Source of the DNA: Ostreococcus mediterraneus
Lineage: Eukaryota > Chlorophyta > Mamiellophyceae > Mamiellales > Bathycoccaceae
Length of the DNA: 64,000 nucleotides
Direction: 5' to 3'
Assembly: GCA_012295225.1 (NCBI GenBank)
Contig: WMKK01000002.1
Span: 733,949-797,948 of the forward strand
Part shown: in pieces, positions 28,116-36,812 of the stretch
Layout: each line of letters starts with the position of its first letter
Position numbering within the stretch: position 1 is the first letter of the stretch
Notes under the pieces: generated by a model
The model's input: the letters and a program-made list of their open reading frames with translations, nothing else
Told to the model about the DNA's origin: nothing
The model's database searches: none
Translations under genes and position numbers: made by a program

Positions 28116-28922
28116 ATGGCGACGACGGCGTGGACGACGGCGCGAGCGCCGCCGACGGCCGCGGCTGGACGCGGACGCGCGCACCGCGTCGCGCGCCGCA
28201 TCGCGCGCGCGCGCGCGAAGAGCTCGGACTTGAAGGATATCGAGCGCGACGTCGCGAACGCGGGATCCGCATCGCTTCGCGTGGCGCGCGCGTTTACCGT
28301 CGCCGTCGAGCGGTGTCCGCGCAGCGCGCGCGAGTACGTGGCGTTACCGGCAAAGGAGTATAATTTGATCGATCCGTCGAACGTGTCGAGGACGGACGAC
28401 ACCGGGTTCGTCGTGAGCGCGGGGAGGCAGAAGATGTTGTTTTTGGACGTGGAGCCGCGCGGGGCGGTGCGCGTGGACGCCACGGCGGATGGGTGCGAAC
28501 AGCAGTTGGTGATGGCGGAGATTGTGAATATGAAACCGGAAGATGCGAGGTCGACGTCGGTGGTAAACGCGATTAACGCGTCGTTGAAGGATTTAAAGTT
28601 GTTGAACTCTGTGACGTGCGTTCAGGGCCCCGACGGCGAGGAAAAGATTCGCGTGCAAATAACCGTCGCTGGGGATTTTACGGAAGGTATTTTCGCCCGC
28701 GCTGGTGGGAGATTGAATACGATATTAGGTTGGAGTTTAGGAGCGGTGTTGCCGTGGTTTTTAACGCAATTGGCGGCGGATTACGGGCGTTGGGCGAAGG
28801 GCGAGGCGCGGTCGGCGACAAACGCGAGCCTGACAGAAGTCGCCGCTAAAATCATCGCTGGTTCCCGCGGGAAGCTTCCCGCGGGCGTCGAAGAAGTTGA
28901 ATGTGAAGATGTTGAGTTGTAA
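28116..28922 (+). CDS. DUF1997-family plastid protein
   Basis: 268 residues. The first 60-70 are Ala/Thr/Arg-rich and look like a transit peptide (MATTAWTTARAPPTAAAGRG). The rest matches the DUF1997 pattern known from cyanobacteria and plastids: a lipid-binding/START-like fold with FTVAVERCPRSAREYVALPA, PSNVSRTDDTGFVVSAGRQK and a C-terminal GAVLPWFLTQLAADYGRWAK. The molecular function is unknown in the family. The frame is open further upstream, but that sequence overlaps the first exon and intron of RPP14 on the other strand, so 28116 is used. Confidence 0.75.
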   Translation: MATTAWTTARAPPTAAAGRGRAHRVARRIARARAKSSDLKDIERDVANAGSASLRVARAFTVAVERCPRSAREYVALPAKEYNLIDPSNVSRTDDTGFVVSAGRQKMLFLDVEPRGAVRVDATADGCEQQLVMAEIVNMKPEDARSTSVVNAINASLKDLKLLNSVTCVQGPDGEEKIRVQITVAGDFTEGIFARAGGRLNTILGWSLGAVLPWFLTQLAADYGRWAKGEARSATNASLTEVAAKIIAGSRGKLPAGVEEVECEDVEL

Positions 28923-29006
28923 ACCCCACGCCGCGATGCGCTGTGTTGACATTGGTACGCTACATAATAATAAAGACGCCGCTACGCTACGTGCTATCGT
29001 CCACAC

Positions 29007-29621
29007 CTAAGCTCCGCACGACCCACTCGACGCATCGCACGTCTCATCGCCCGCATCTTCCACGGGCTCAAACGCAGCCGCGGTGTAGTACTCGAGTCCG
29101 CGTAACACGAACCACGTATTGGCTTGATATTCACCCGCGAGCACTAATCCGCCATCCGTCGTCACCGTCAATTCACGCTCCGCGCCCTTCAACGTCACCT
29201 TCCACATCTCATCCTTCGCCGGTCTTACTTCTTTCGGTAACGCCGTCGCCAACACATTCTTCCCCGCCTCCACCGCCGTCGTGAGCTGAAACCAGCCTCG
29301 AAACCGCGCCCGTCCCGCGTCGGCGTCGTACGCGTACGCCAGCGTCTCATACGACGGCGGCGTCGTCGCCACCGCGCCATCGACATCAAACCTCACCCAA
29401 GGCGACGCAGGCGCACGCATGGAATCCTCATCCACCGCCCCCGCGCGCATCGATATCGTCCCTTGCCCCCGCGCCCCCCGCGCGCGCACCATCGTCGCCA
29501 TCATAATCATCACCATCACCGCCCCAAAATCACCCCAGCGCGCGCGCGTGCCCGCGCGCCCCGCCCCGCTCTTCGCGCGCACGCGTTCAACACATCGCGA
29601 ATGACCTCTGTCGCCCATCAT
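29007..29621 (-). CDS. Membrane-anchored or secreted protein, unknown, 204 aa
   Basis: 204 residues from MMGDRGHSRC. A short hydrophobic Met-rich segment (FGAVMVMIMMATMVRARG) at about 32-49 could be a signal anchor. The remaining 150 residues look like a beta-rich soluble domain (WVRFDVDGAVATTPPSYETL, TWFVLRGLEYYTAAAFEP) ending with a Cys pair (CDASSGSCGA). I do not recognise a family. An earlier in-frame ATG at 29858 would overlap the first exon proposed for PetM on the other strand, so 29621 is chosen. It is divergent from PetM. Confidence 0.6.
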   Translation of the reverse strand: MMGDRGHSRCVERVRAKSGAGRAGTRARWGDFGAVMVMIMMATMVRARGARGQGTISMRAGAVDEDSMRAPASPWVRFDVDGAVATTPPSYETLAYAYDADAGRARFRGWFQLTTAVEAGKNVLATALPKEVRPAKDEMWKVTLKGAERELTVTTDGGLVLAGEYQANTWFVLRGLEYYTAAAFEPVEDAGDETCDASSGSCGA

Positions 29622-29697
29622 CCGCGCACGCACCGCCGTCGTCGTCGCGCACTGCGGCGTCGCGCGCGCCCCGAGCGCCGTGCGCGATGGAGCGCAT

Positions 29698-29719
29698 CCA
29701 TACTGTTTACCCATACAAA
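29698..29719 (-). promoter_or_regulatory. AT-rich 22-nt motif upstream of PetM, shared with 10710-10731
   Basis: On the minus strand the sequence is TTTGTATGGGTAAACAGTAT plus GG. It matches 20 of 22 bases with the plus strand at 10710-10731. It lies 75 bp from the PetM ATG and 77 bp from the divergent gene's ATG, in otherwise GC-rich DNA. A cis-element is possible but unproven; one chance match of this quality is expected in a window this size. Confidence 0.35.
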
Positions 29720-29793
29720 ACCATGCGCGATTTTTCATGCGCACCACTGCGACGCGCGAGGTCTCGATCGCCACTCCAACGCCCGCGAACGCC

Positions 29794-30673
29794 ATGCACG
29801 CCGTCGCCGCCGCTTCCACGATCACGTGCGTCGCCACCCCGGTGGTGCGTTCGACCAAGCGCCACAGGTACGTCGCGTGCGCTGCGGATTCGGGCGCGAT
29901 GACGCGTAAAGCTCGACGCGAAGCGGATGAGGATGTGGATGCGGTCGCGATCGCGGTCGCGGTCGCGCGGTCGCGCGCGCGGGCTTGGACGCGCGCGCGA
30001 CGTCGCGATGGGCGCGGATGCGCGCGAAGGGGGTGGGGGGATTTATGTGCGCGCGTGTGAGGCGATGGACGCGCGCGGTGCGCGCGTGTAGGGCGCGCAC
30101 GGGGCGCGAATGGTGGTGAAGCCCTATCTCGAGTGGATAGAGTGGTTCAAAACGAGACGTCGCGAAAGCTCGCGCGTTCGCGGGGCGGTATGCGTGCGTG
30201 TGGGGCGTGGAATGCGTCATGCGTGCGCGTGGGTGTCTGTGCGTGGGTGTCGGTGTCTGACGGTGGTGTGTTTCGTATGCGTAGCGCCGCGCGCCTTTCG
30301 GCGTCCAAGGCTGTCGTCGCCGCTCCGGTGATCAGGTGCGAAGGCGCGCGAGCGCGCGTCTGGACGCGCGTTTATTTGTTCTCGTCGTCGTCGTCACGCG
30401 TCTGGTGTGCTCTGCGTGTCTCGTCGTTGCGTACTGACGGTGTGTGTGATTTTATTTTGTTTTGTTTCCGTGTGCAGCTCGCGCAAGGTTTCCACCAAGG
30501 CTGTTCGCGGCGGCGCCGTCAAGGTGAACGCCTCGATGGTTGAAGTCGCGCAAATCGCCAACCAAGGTGCGGAGATTGCGTCCATTGCCACCACGTGCTT
30601 TGCGATCACCCTCGTTGGTCTCGCCATTGGTTTCGTTCTCCTTCGCGTCGAGAGCTCCGTGAACGGCGAGTAA
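29794..30673 (+). CDS. PETM: PetM, cytochrome b6f subunit VII, nuclear-encoded, 3-exon model
   Basis: Proposed exons are 29794-29867, 30285-30335 and 30478-30673. The introns are GTACGT...TCTGAC...TAG and GTGCGA...ACTGAC...CAG, both phase 2. The product has 106 residues. Exons 1-2 give a plastid transit peptide (MHAVAAASTITCVATPVVRS, then ARLSASKAVVAAPVI). The mature part holds one membrane helix, FAITLVGLAIGFVLLRVESS, nearly identical to algal PetM (LVGLAIGFVLLRVES). PetM stabilises the b6f dimer in the thylakoid. A simpler 2-exon model starts at ATG 30277 (84 residues, exon 30277-30335 plus 30478-30673). The 3-exon form is preferred because the acceptor at 30284 has a good branch box and phases agree. 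Exon 3 is very secure. Confidence 0.8.
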
Positions 30674-30813
30674 ACGGCATAAACAAGGGACGATATTATT
30701 TCAACTGGGCGCGCGACTTTGACTTTGGTAGTGGTCGCCGACGAAGCGGGAGCACGAGCGCCGTGCGTCGATAGCGATTCGTCGGTACATTAGAACAACA
30801 ACACACGCATATA

Positions 30814-30825
30814 ATACTATTTATA
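30814..30825 (+). promoter_or_regulatory. TATA-like element upstream of the RING-H2 gene
   Basis: ACTATTTATATA in an AT-rich stretch between the PetM stop and the RING gene, about 110 bp before the chosen ATG. It is one of the few TATA-like boxes in the window outside coding DNA. Confidence 0.4.
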
Positions 30826-30933
30826 TACGCAATACAACGTATGACACTCTCCACGCGCGTGTCCCGCCGTCCCGATGGGTTGGTTTCGGATAAACTGTTA
30901 CGCACGCGCGCGCTTCTCCTCACTCTCGACCAC

Positions 30934-31500
30934 ATGACAGAGGCCGTGTTCTGCCACGATTGCCGCTCCGTGGTCGACGTCGACCCGGGGGCATTTACAC
31001 GCGTGCCCGCCATCGCGCCGGCGTGCCCGCGATGCGCGGGCGTGTTTCTCGAAGTCTTTGACGCGGGCCAAGACGTCGGCCAGGAGCCTTGGCGCGCGCT
31101 CGCTCGCACGATACACGCGCTCTTAGACCCATCGATGCACGCCGGGCAATGGTTGTTCGGACAAGACATCGATTTCACGCAGCTTGACACGCGTAATTTC
31201 GATGCGCCCGCGGCGGAAGGGACGTTGGAGGCGCTTCCAGAGTGCGAGTGCGCGCGCGACGGAGACGCGACGTGCTCGGTGTGTTTGACCGACTTTGCGC
31301 GCGGGGACAAAGCCAAGGTGCTTCGGTGTGAGCACATGTTTCACGCGCCGTGTTTAGGGGAATGGTTGAAATTGGTACGTGTTGTGTGGTGACATTTTCG
31401 TGCGCGTTTGTTGTCTGACTGTGGAATGTTTTCGCGTCGCGCGCAGAGAGACACGTGCCCGGTGTGCCGAGAGCGCGTCGCGGCGCCAGACGCCGAATGA
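30934..31500 (+). CDS. RING-H2 E3 ubiquitin ligase (RNF115/126-like), 2 exons
   Basis: Exons are 30934-31374 and 31447-31500; the 72-nt intron has a GTACGT donor, a TCTGAC box and a CAG acceptor, phase 0. The protein has 164 residues. An N-terminal zinc ribbon (VFCHDC ... ACPRCAGVFLEVFD) resembles the RNF115/126 type. The C-terminal RING-H2 is CSVCLTDFARGDKAKVLRCE, then HMFHAPCLGEWLKL, and across the splice RDTCPVCRERV. Without splicing the second CxxC pair of the RING would be lost, which supports the intron. An in-frame ATG at 30841 exists, but a TATA-like TATTTATATA at about 30816 puts transcription start near it, so 30934 is preferred. Confidence 0.85.
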
Positions 31501-31717
31501 TGCGTCTGGACGATTCGTAGCGCGGCGCCACGAGGCGTCCACATAGATACACAATTCGTTTCACTAGTAGTTTGTAGTTTTCACATAGTCGCTCGCTTTG
31601 AGTATCGTTCCTCGCGTCGCGCTCGGTGTGCATAAACGCCACTCGCGTTTGATTACAATCTCAGACTCGATTCTGTCGAGTCAAACACTAATTAGGTCCA
31701 CCTCTCTATACTCGCAC

Positions 31718-32336
31718 TTATGCCTTCGTGGCTTGGAGCTTGAGAACACGCTTCACAATCTTTTGCTCTTCCACCAAGAACGCGCGGACGATGCGTTCGC
31801 GCACGGCGCCGGCGCTCAAAACCCCACCGTACGCCCGAGACACGGACTTCTTGTTCTTGGACATGTGCTTTCTGCTATACTTTTGCGTCGCAACACGCGG
31901 AACCTAATGTGGATAAAATAATCATCGTCAGTATCGAATCATGCATCGAGTCTCGCATCGCGTCGCACACATGTGCTCGAGAATGCGCCACATGTCGAGC
32001 ATCGCGTCAAAGCCCTAATGACACGTACCCCGTTGATGCGTCCAGCGTCGCCGGACGGCGTTTGCGGCCCCTTCGTGGTCTTCTTGACGTACTGGATGCC
32101 AAGACCACCACCCGGGAGTCGCAACTTGCGGATCTTGTTCGATCGCGTCGCGTAGGCGTGTCTGTATCGAGAAAGAAACGCGGGATCGCGGTCAGTCGAG
32201 CACCGTGGCGTCGCGGATCACTTGGGGCACGGAATCGGCGTAGACGCGGCGATGCGACGTCGCGCGCGCATAGAATGCGTTACGAACGATATGGGCGATT
32301 GACGTACCGTCGCTTGTAGGTGATTCTAGGAGCCAT
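31718..32336 (-). CDS. RPL34: Ribosomal protein eL34 (60S), 3 exons
   Basis: Exons are 32308-32336, 32029-32161 and 31718-31903. Both introns (146 and 125 nt) have GTACGT donors and ACTGAC boxes, with CAG and TAG acceptors. The joined product has 115 residues and is collinear with eL34: [20 protein letters not shown], then [20 protein letters not shown], then [20 protein letters not shown] and [17 protein letters not shown]. It is a component of the cytosolic large ribosomal subunit. It has the most introns per length of any gene here, as is common for ribosomal protein genes in intron-poor genomes. Exon 1 is only 29 nt, so the gene is easily missed. Confidence 0.93.
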
Positions 32337-32523
32337 GATCGCGCTTTGCGTCACTGAAAGACGGATCCCTTGCGATGTGAGGGCGAGGTCAGTGATGGTA
32401 GGGTATAGGGAGGCGCGAGCGTGCGGCGTCCCGATACCGTCGTACTCTCAATGCCTCGACGGTGGATGGCCGCGATGCGATGCGATTAGAATATGTAGCG
32501 TGTGAATACAATGCGTGAATCGA

Positions 32524-34068
32524 CTAATCGCTATACTCGTGCTCGTTTCTGACGTATCGCGCCGAGCTTTCTGGCCTGAGCCAGAGCTTGACGTCGCACA
32601 GCGCCGCGGTGAGGATGCCTTCTTTTGTAAACGCAACTGCGGAGACTGGATTGTCGTGGAGTTTGTGCGTCATGAGTGGGACTACTCGTGGGACTTCATC
32701 TCGGTGCGCGGCTTGGCAGACCATGGCGTCAGGACCAGAAAAGCGCGTCTTGGTCGCCGTCGTCGTCGATTGACGCGCCGTCGATTCAGCGGGCGCCGCA
32801 AAATTGTGCATCAAGTCGTCGTGTTCCGGGTGTGCGACGTCGTCGTCGCCTGGAATGACGACATCCCATATTGCAATTCTGCAATCTTCACCGACAGAGA
32901 CAAAACGCAACGCTCGACCGTCACCTTGTGCGGTCTGGACGTCGTCGACGCCGATGTCGCAAATCCAACTTCGATGTCCGCCGCACGCCCACGCGATGAC
33001 TTCGCGTTCGTACCATCCCCATATTTCAATCATGTCGCTTTCGCCACCAGCAATGACGTACCGCCCACACAAACTCCACTTTACGGCGTTGAATCCGGCG
33101 TAATAAGATTTGAATCCTGCCACGACGGTTGGTCGACAGCCGGCGATGTCTACGATTCGACACATTCCGTCGCCGTTCACGATGGCTAATAGATCACAAT
33201 CCGGAGCAAACGCCGCAGCGGTGAGTTGCGAACGTCCAAAGTGCCAACGCTCGATTGGATTTGAGTTTGCATTCGTCGCCTGTACGACGCTCAACGCAGA
33301 AGGATCGGCAAGCGGGGGAAACGCGCCCTCTGGCGCTCCGTCCCGTCGCGAATCGTACGTAAACAAACTTCCATCCGCGTGAAGGGCAATCCAATCAAAC
33401 GAAAAATCATCCTCGCGCGCGGTCATCGCCGCCAAACCATCATCCCCCGCGCGTTCGTATACATTCCTCACATTCTCTCGATCGCGCCATACGACCGCAG
33501 TCACGCGCGACTTCGCGAACTCGCCCTTTGCGTTCCAACGCTCGACGCTCGTCGCCTTCTTATTCTTATCACTCAAATTCGTCCCCAAATCAATCGCATG
33601 CACCTCACCATTCGCCAACCCAACGAGTAAATCATATGTATCCCCAAGCATCTTCGCTCGCCACGCGAACGTCGTCACCGCGACGCCATTGAATGAAATC
33701 TTCTTCACCGCCTTGTCCTTCGCGCTCGCCTTGTAGCTCACGCACACCACGCAATCGCCCACGTTCACCAACACATACGGCACCCTATCCACCACCGCGA
33801 GCGCCAGTCGACGGCGATGACGCGCGTCGTACTCTGCGCGTCGACTGATGCCGATCGACCCAGACGTGCTCGCGTACGACGTCGACGCGGTGCGCCACGT
33901 CTTGCCCAAATTATACCGACCTTCGGGCGTCTTGAAGCAGTCGCGCAGCCTCGACGCGGCGGCGGACGACGGCGTCGGCGTCGACACCGCGATGTCATCG
34001 TGTTCGTCGTCATCGAGCACGAGCACGTCGTCGAGCGATCGACGACGGGGCGACGGTGACGGGGGCAT
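32524..34068 (-). CDS. WD40 protein of the WDR20/DMWD/CreC type
   Basis: 514 residues from MPPSPSPRRRSLDDVLVLDD. Features of the WDR20/CreC family include GKTWRTASTS near the start, VTAVVWRDRENVRNVYERAG, WIALHADGSLFTYDSRRDGA, YAGFNAVKWSLCGRYVIAGG and ESDMIEIWGWYEREVIAWAC, with a long insert before the last blade (HKLHDNPVSAVAFTKEGILT). Family members are cofactors of USP12/46-type deubiquitinases. The frame is open to 34494, but this extra part is low-complexity and lies over the divergent EF-hand gene, so 34068 is used. Confidence 0.82.
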   Translation of the reverse strand: MPPSPSPRRRSLDDVLVLDDDEHDDIAVSTPTPSSAAASRLRDCFKTPEGRYNLGKTWRTASTSYASTSGSIGISRRAEYDARHRRRLALAVVDRVPYVLVNVGDCVVCVSYKASAKDKAVKKISFNGVAVTTFAWRAKMLGDTYDLLVGLANGEVHAIDLGTNLSDKNKKATSVERWNAKGEFAKSRVTAVVWRDRENVRNVYERAGDDGLAAMTAREDDFSFDWIALHADGSLFTYDSRRDGAPEGAFPPLADPSALSVVQATNANSNPIERWHFGRSQLTAAAFAPDCDLLAIVNGDGMCRIVDIAGCRPTVVAGFKSYYAGFNAVKWSLCGRYVIAGGESDMIEIWGWYEREVIAWACGGHRSWICDIGVDDVQTAQGDGRALRFVSVGEDCRIAIWDVVIPGDDDVAHPEHDDLMHNFAAPAESTARQSTTTATKTRFSGPDAMVCQAAHRDEVPRVVPLMTHKLHDNPVSAVAFTKEGILTAALCDVKLWLRPESSARYVRNEHEYSD

Positions 34069-34153
34069 GCGTGGGGCGTTGTGGCGCAGCAGTGCGCGAC
34101 GCTCGAGCGTCGTCGGCGGCGCGGGGAGTGCGTCGCGCGCGAGTGCGCACGGG

Positions 34154-34741
34154 ATGGGGACGACGCGCGTGACGCGCGGAGCGGTGGTGGCGGCGGCGGC
34201 GGTGCGCACGACGGCGAAGCGCAGGCGCGGTGGCGTCGGCGTTGAGAGCGAAAATGTTACGACGATGAGGCGTGAAGATGACGACGATGACGACGATGAC
34301 GACGATGAGAACCCGTCGAATAGTACACAGAGCGACGACGATGACGACATCGTCGACGATGATGCGGCGACGGATTCGGGCGCGGCGCCGGCGCCGTCGA
34401 CGTCTGCGCGCGGCCGGCGCGAGAGAGCGGAGGCGTCGAAGCATAAGCCATTCGGCGGGAAACGCGCCACGCGTCTCCCTGACGCCGACGACATCGCGTT
34501 CGCCTATGCGAGATTTGATGTGAAAAAGCGTGGATTCTTTAGCGCGCGGGATATCCGTCGCGTCGCGGATGCGAATGGGTTCGCGGATTGGACCGACGAC
34601 GACGTGAGGCGGATGTCGGCGGCGTTCAAGCCGAAACGCGTGCGCGACGCCATGAGCGCTGACGATCCCACAATGTTCAAGTTAACTCGGGGTGAATTTA
34701 GCGATGTCGTTCGTCGAAGCGGCGCGCGCGTAGGTGATTGA
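34154..34741 (+). CDS. Acidic protein with EF-hand-like domain, 195 aa
   Basis: 195 residues from MGTTRVTRG. An Asp run (about residues 46-56) and a second acidic tract precede a calmodulin/centrin-like module: IAFAYARFDVKKRGFFSARD then IRRVADANGFADWTDDDVRR, followed by MFKLTRGEFSDVVRRSG. The first loop lacks several canonical calcium-binding acidic residues, so binding is doubtful. Starts at 33848 or 34067 are in frame but overlap the divergent WDR20-type gene. Centrin-like or nuclear roles are possible; I do not recognise an orthologue. Confidence 0.65.
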   Translation: MGTTRVTRGAVVAAAAVRTTAKRRRGGVGVESENVTTMRREDDDDDDDDDDENPSNSTQSDDDDDIVDDDAATDSGAAPAPSTSARGRRERAEASKHKPFGGKRATRLPDADDIAFAYARFDVKKRGFFSARDIRRVADANGFADWTDDDVRRMSAAFKPKRVRDAMSADDPTMFKLTRGEFSDVVRRSGARVGD

Positions 34742-34833
34742 TTAGAGTGTAGAATTGTTGTAAATGTGTCGTCGACAAAAAGAGGATAGACCGCTCCCCG
34801 CGCGATTCCGACCCCCACACTCACGCGCGCGCG

Positions 34834-35685
34834 ATGTCGTACGCGCGTTCGCGCGTTATGAAGCTCGCGAACGGGCCTGTGGGTGCGCTCGCCGCGTTGG
34901 CGTTGATTGTGGCGTGCGCGACGGGCGTGAGCGCGGCGCGTTCGGGCGGCATGCTCGATCGCACTGGTTCGGCGCACGGCGGCGTGGGCGTCGATGGCGT
35001 GCCCGATGGCGATGGTGGCTTCAACGATGGGTTCGTGGCATCTCTTGGAATGGTGCTCGTGTCCGAACTCGGGGACGAAACGTTCATTATTGCGGCTATC
35101 ATGGCGATGCGCAACTCGCGCACCACGGTGCTCGCCGGCGGTTTGAGCGCGTTGACCATCATGACGGTTTTATCCGTCATGCTCGGCTTAGTGGTGCCGC
35201 AGTTGATCAGTAAAGAAACCGTGAGCAAGGCAGCGTTCGTTCTTTACACGTTTTTCGGCTGTCGATTGATGTACTTGGCGTACAAGAGCGAGGGTTCGAG
35301 CGAAATGACGAGCGAGTTGGAGGAGGTTGAGGAGAAATTAAAAGATAAGGGCGCGTCCGTGGCGTCTCGCACTCGTTTGACGCGCATATTGGCGCGCGTA
35401 TCATCGCCCGTGTTTATTGAGGCTTTTGTTTTGATCTTTTTGGCGGAGTGGGGTGACAGAAGTCAAATTACGACGATTGCGTTGGCGACGCACAAGAACC
35501 CGTACGGCGTCGCCATCGGAGGTATCTTGGGCCATACCTTTTGCACGTCGCTCGCGGTACTCGGTGGTAGAATTTTGGCGTTGAAGATTTCACCAAAGTG
35601 GGTGTCTTTTGTCGGTGGGATTTTGTTCTTTTGCTTTGCTTTGCACGCCTTGTTTTACGGGGCGTACGGCACGGATGCGTTGTGA
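34834..35685 (+). CDS. GDT1/TMEM165 (UPF0016) cation transporter
   Basis: 283 residues. A signal-type N-terminus (ALAALALIVACATGVSAARS) is followed by two homologous three-helix halves, each with the family motif E-x-G-D-(K/R/E)-(T/S): ELGDETFIIAAIMAMRNSRT near residue 77 and EWGDRSQITTIALATHKNPY near 203. A charged linker (about 150-180) joins them. GDT1 proteins exchange Ca2+/Mn2+ for protons in the Golgi; a plastid branch (PAM71) feeds Mn to PSII. The cleavable-type signal here fits the Golgi branch better. The first motif has E in place of the usual K/R (ELGDET), a small deviation. Confidence 0.9.
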   Translation: MSYARSRVMKLANGPVGALAALALIVACATGVSAARSGGMLDRTGSAHGGVGVDGVPDGDGGFNDGFVASLGMVLVSELGDETFIIAAIMAMRNSRTTVLAGGLSALTIMTVLSVMLGLVVPQLISKETVSKAAFVLYTFFGCRLMYLAYKSEGSSEMTSELEEVEEKLKDKGASVASRTRLTRILARVSSPVFIEAFVLIFLAEWGDRSQITTIALATHKNPYGVAIGGILGHTFCTSLAVLGGRILALKISPKWVSFVGGILFFCFALHALFYGAYGTDAL

Positions 35686-35796
35686 GTAAGGTAGCTCTAA
35701 TGAAGACTGTTGTGGATAGAATATTATCAATTCGCTAAAATTAACTCAACATAATATTGCGGGCGTGTGGGGGGTTCCTGTGCGTGTGTGTACGAC

Positions 35797-36546
35797 TTAA
35801 GCTCGATCGCGCTCATCCTTGTTCTTCGTCATCTCTTCGATCATCTTCGTCATCGCCGCCACCATCTCGAGGTTGATTTGATACTCCTCCTTTAACTCAT
35901 CCGATGCATCGGGCTTTTCATACTCCTCCTTCAAGATGGAAACCATGTACTCATACTCTTCCATAGTAAACAAAATCGCCGCCTCGGCGACCGCGGCGGT
36001 GGCCAATAAGCTTTGTCGCTTCAACGCCGGCGGCAAGTTGTGAAACTTATTGTACGCGTTCGCCACTCGGCTCCAGTCCCCATCAATCATACACTCTGCG
36101 AGCATTCTCAAGTGCACATCAATAATCGTACTGCACGTCGTTAAATCTCCTTCGTACACTTGCGTGTACACCTCCACAACGCTTAATTCGTTCACCGCTT
36201 CGTACGTCGTCGACGCGCCCAAGAGCGCGACGGCTTTAAAGCGCGCGTTCACCGACTCATCCCCGATGTTCGACGCACACGCCGCGATCAACTTCGTCTC
36301 CAACGCGGTCCAACCCTGCACGTCATCGTGTTCGATGATCGGCGCCGGTGCGTCGGGAAATTGGCGCAGCGCCGCGGGCGGCGCTTTCGTTTGCGCGCTC
36401 TCGCCCGTGGCGCTCGCGCTCGGGACCACCGCGGCGCTGCGGCGCATCGCGGGCGACGCCGCGCGCGCGGGCGCGATGCGCGCGCGAGACGACGGCGAGG
36501 ACGACGTGAACGCGAGCGCGTGCGCGTGCGCGGCGGCGGCGGACAT
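35797..36546 (-). CDS. Predicted plastid protein, unknown, 249 aa
   Basis: 249 residues from MSAAAAHAHALAFTSSSPSS, an N-terminus typical of plastid transit peptides. The remaining 170 residues are alpha-helical and acidic (DVQGWTALETKLIAACASNI, LRMLAECMIDGDWSRVANAY, TMEEYEYMVSILKEEYEKPD) and end in charged repeats. No domain is recognised. The frame is open to 36840 but would overlap the 3' end of the dehydrogenase gene, which has the same orientation. Confidence 0.6.
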   Translation of the reverse strand: MSAAAAHAHALAFTSSSPSSRARIAPARAASPAMRRSAAVVPSASATGESAQTKAPPAALRQFPDAPAPIIEHDDVQGWTALETKLIAACASNIGDESVNARFKAVALLGASTTYEAVNELSVVEVYTQVYEGDLTTCSTIIDVHLRMLAECMIDGDWSRVANAYNKFHNLPPALKRQSLLATAAVAEAAILFTMEEYEYMVSILKEEYEKPDASDELKEEYQINLEMVAAMTKMIEEMTKNKDERDRA

Positions 36547-36812
36547 GCGTTCGGTGCGACGCGGGCGAGGCGTCGACGAATACCGCGCGAAGTGGATAGG
36601 AGTCGTGACGTCACTCTGGAGGACACGCGACGCAGCACCTCGCGACCGAAAGGGGCGAAACGATTCGCACGCGATGGCGATGGCGGTCGGTAGTGGAAGC
36701 GCACGGCGCGTGCGATGGTGGCGATGATGTGTCGCGCGTCGCGCGCGCGTTCCGGGACGATGTGTGCGTAGAATGGCTAGAATTACAAGCGCGAATGCGA
36801 GGCGGGCGCGGC

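Noticed and set aside
30110-30331. Plus-strand frame starting MVVKPYLEWIEWF
   Set aside because: It falls within the proposed first intron and second exon of PetM, in another frame, with no recognisable domain.
33848-34153. N-terminal extension of the EF-hand-like protein
   Set aside because: It overlaps the start of the divergent WDR20-type gene and is low-complexity; an ATG at 34154 avoids this.
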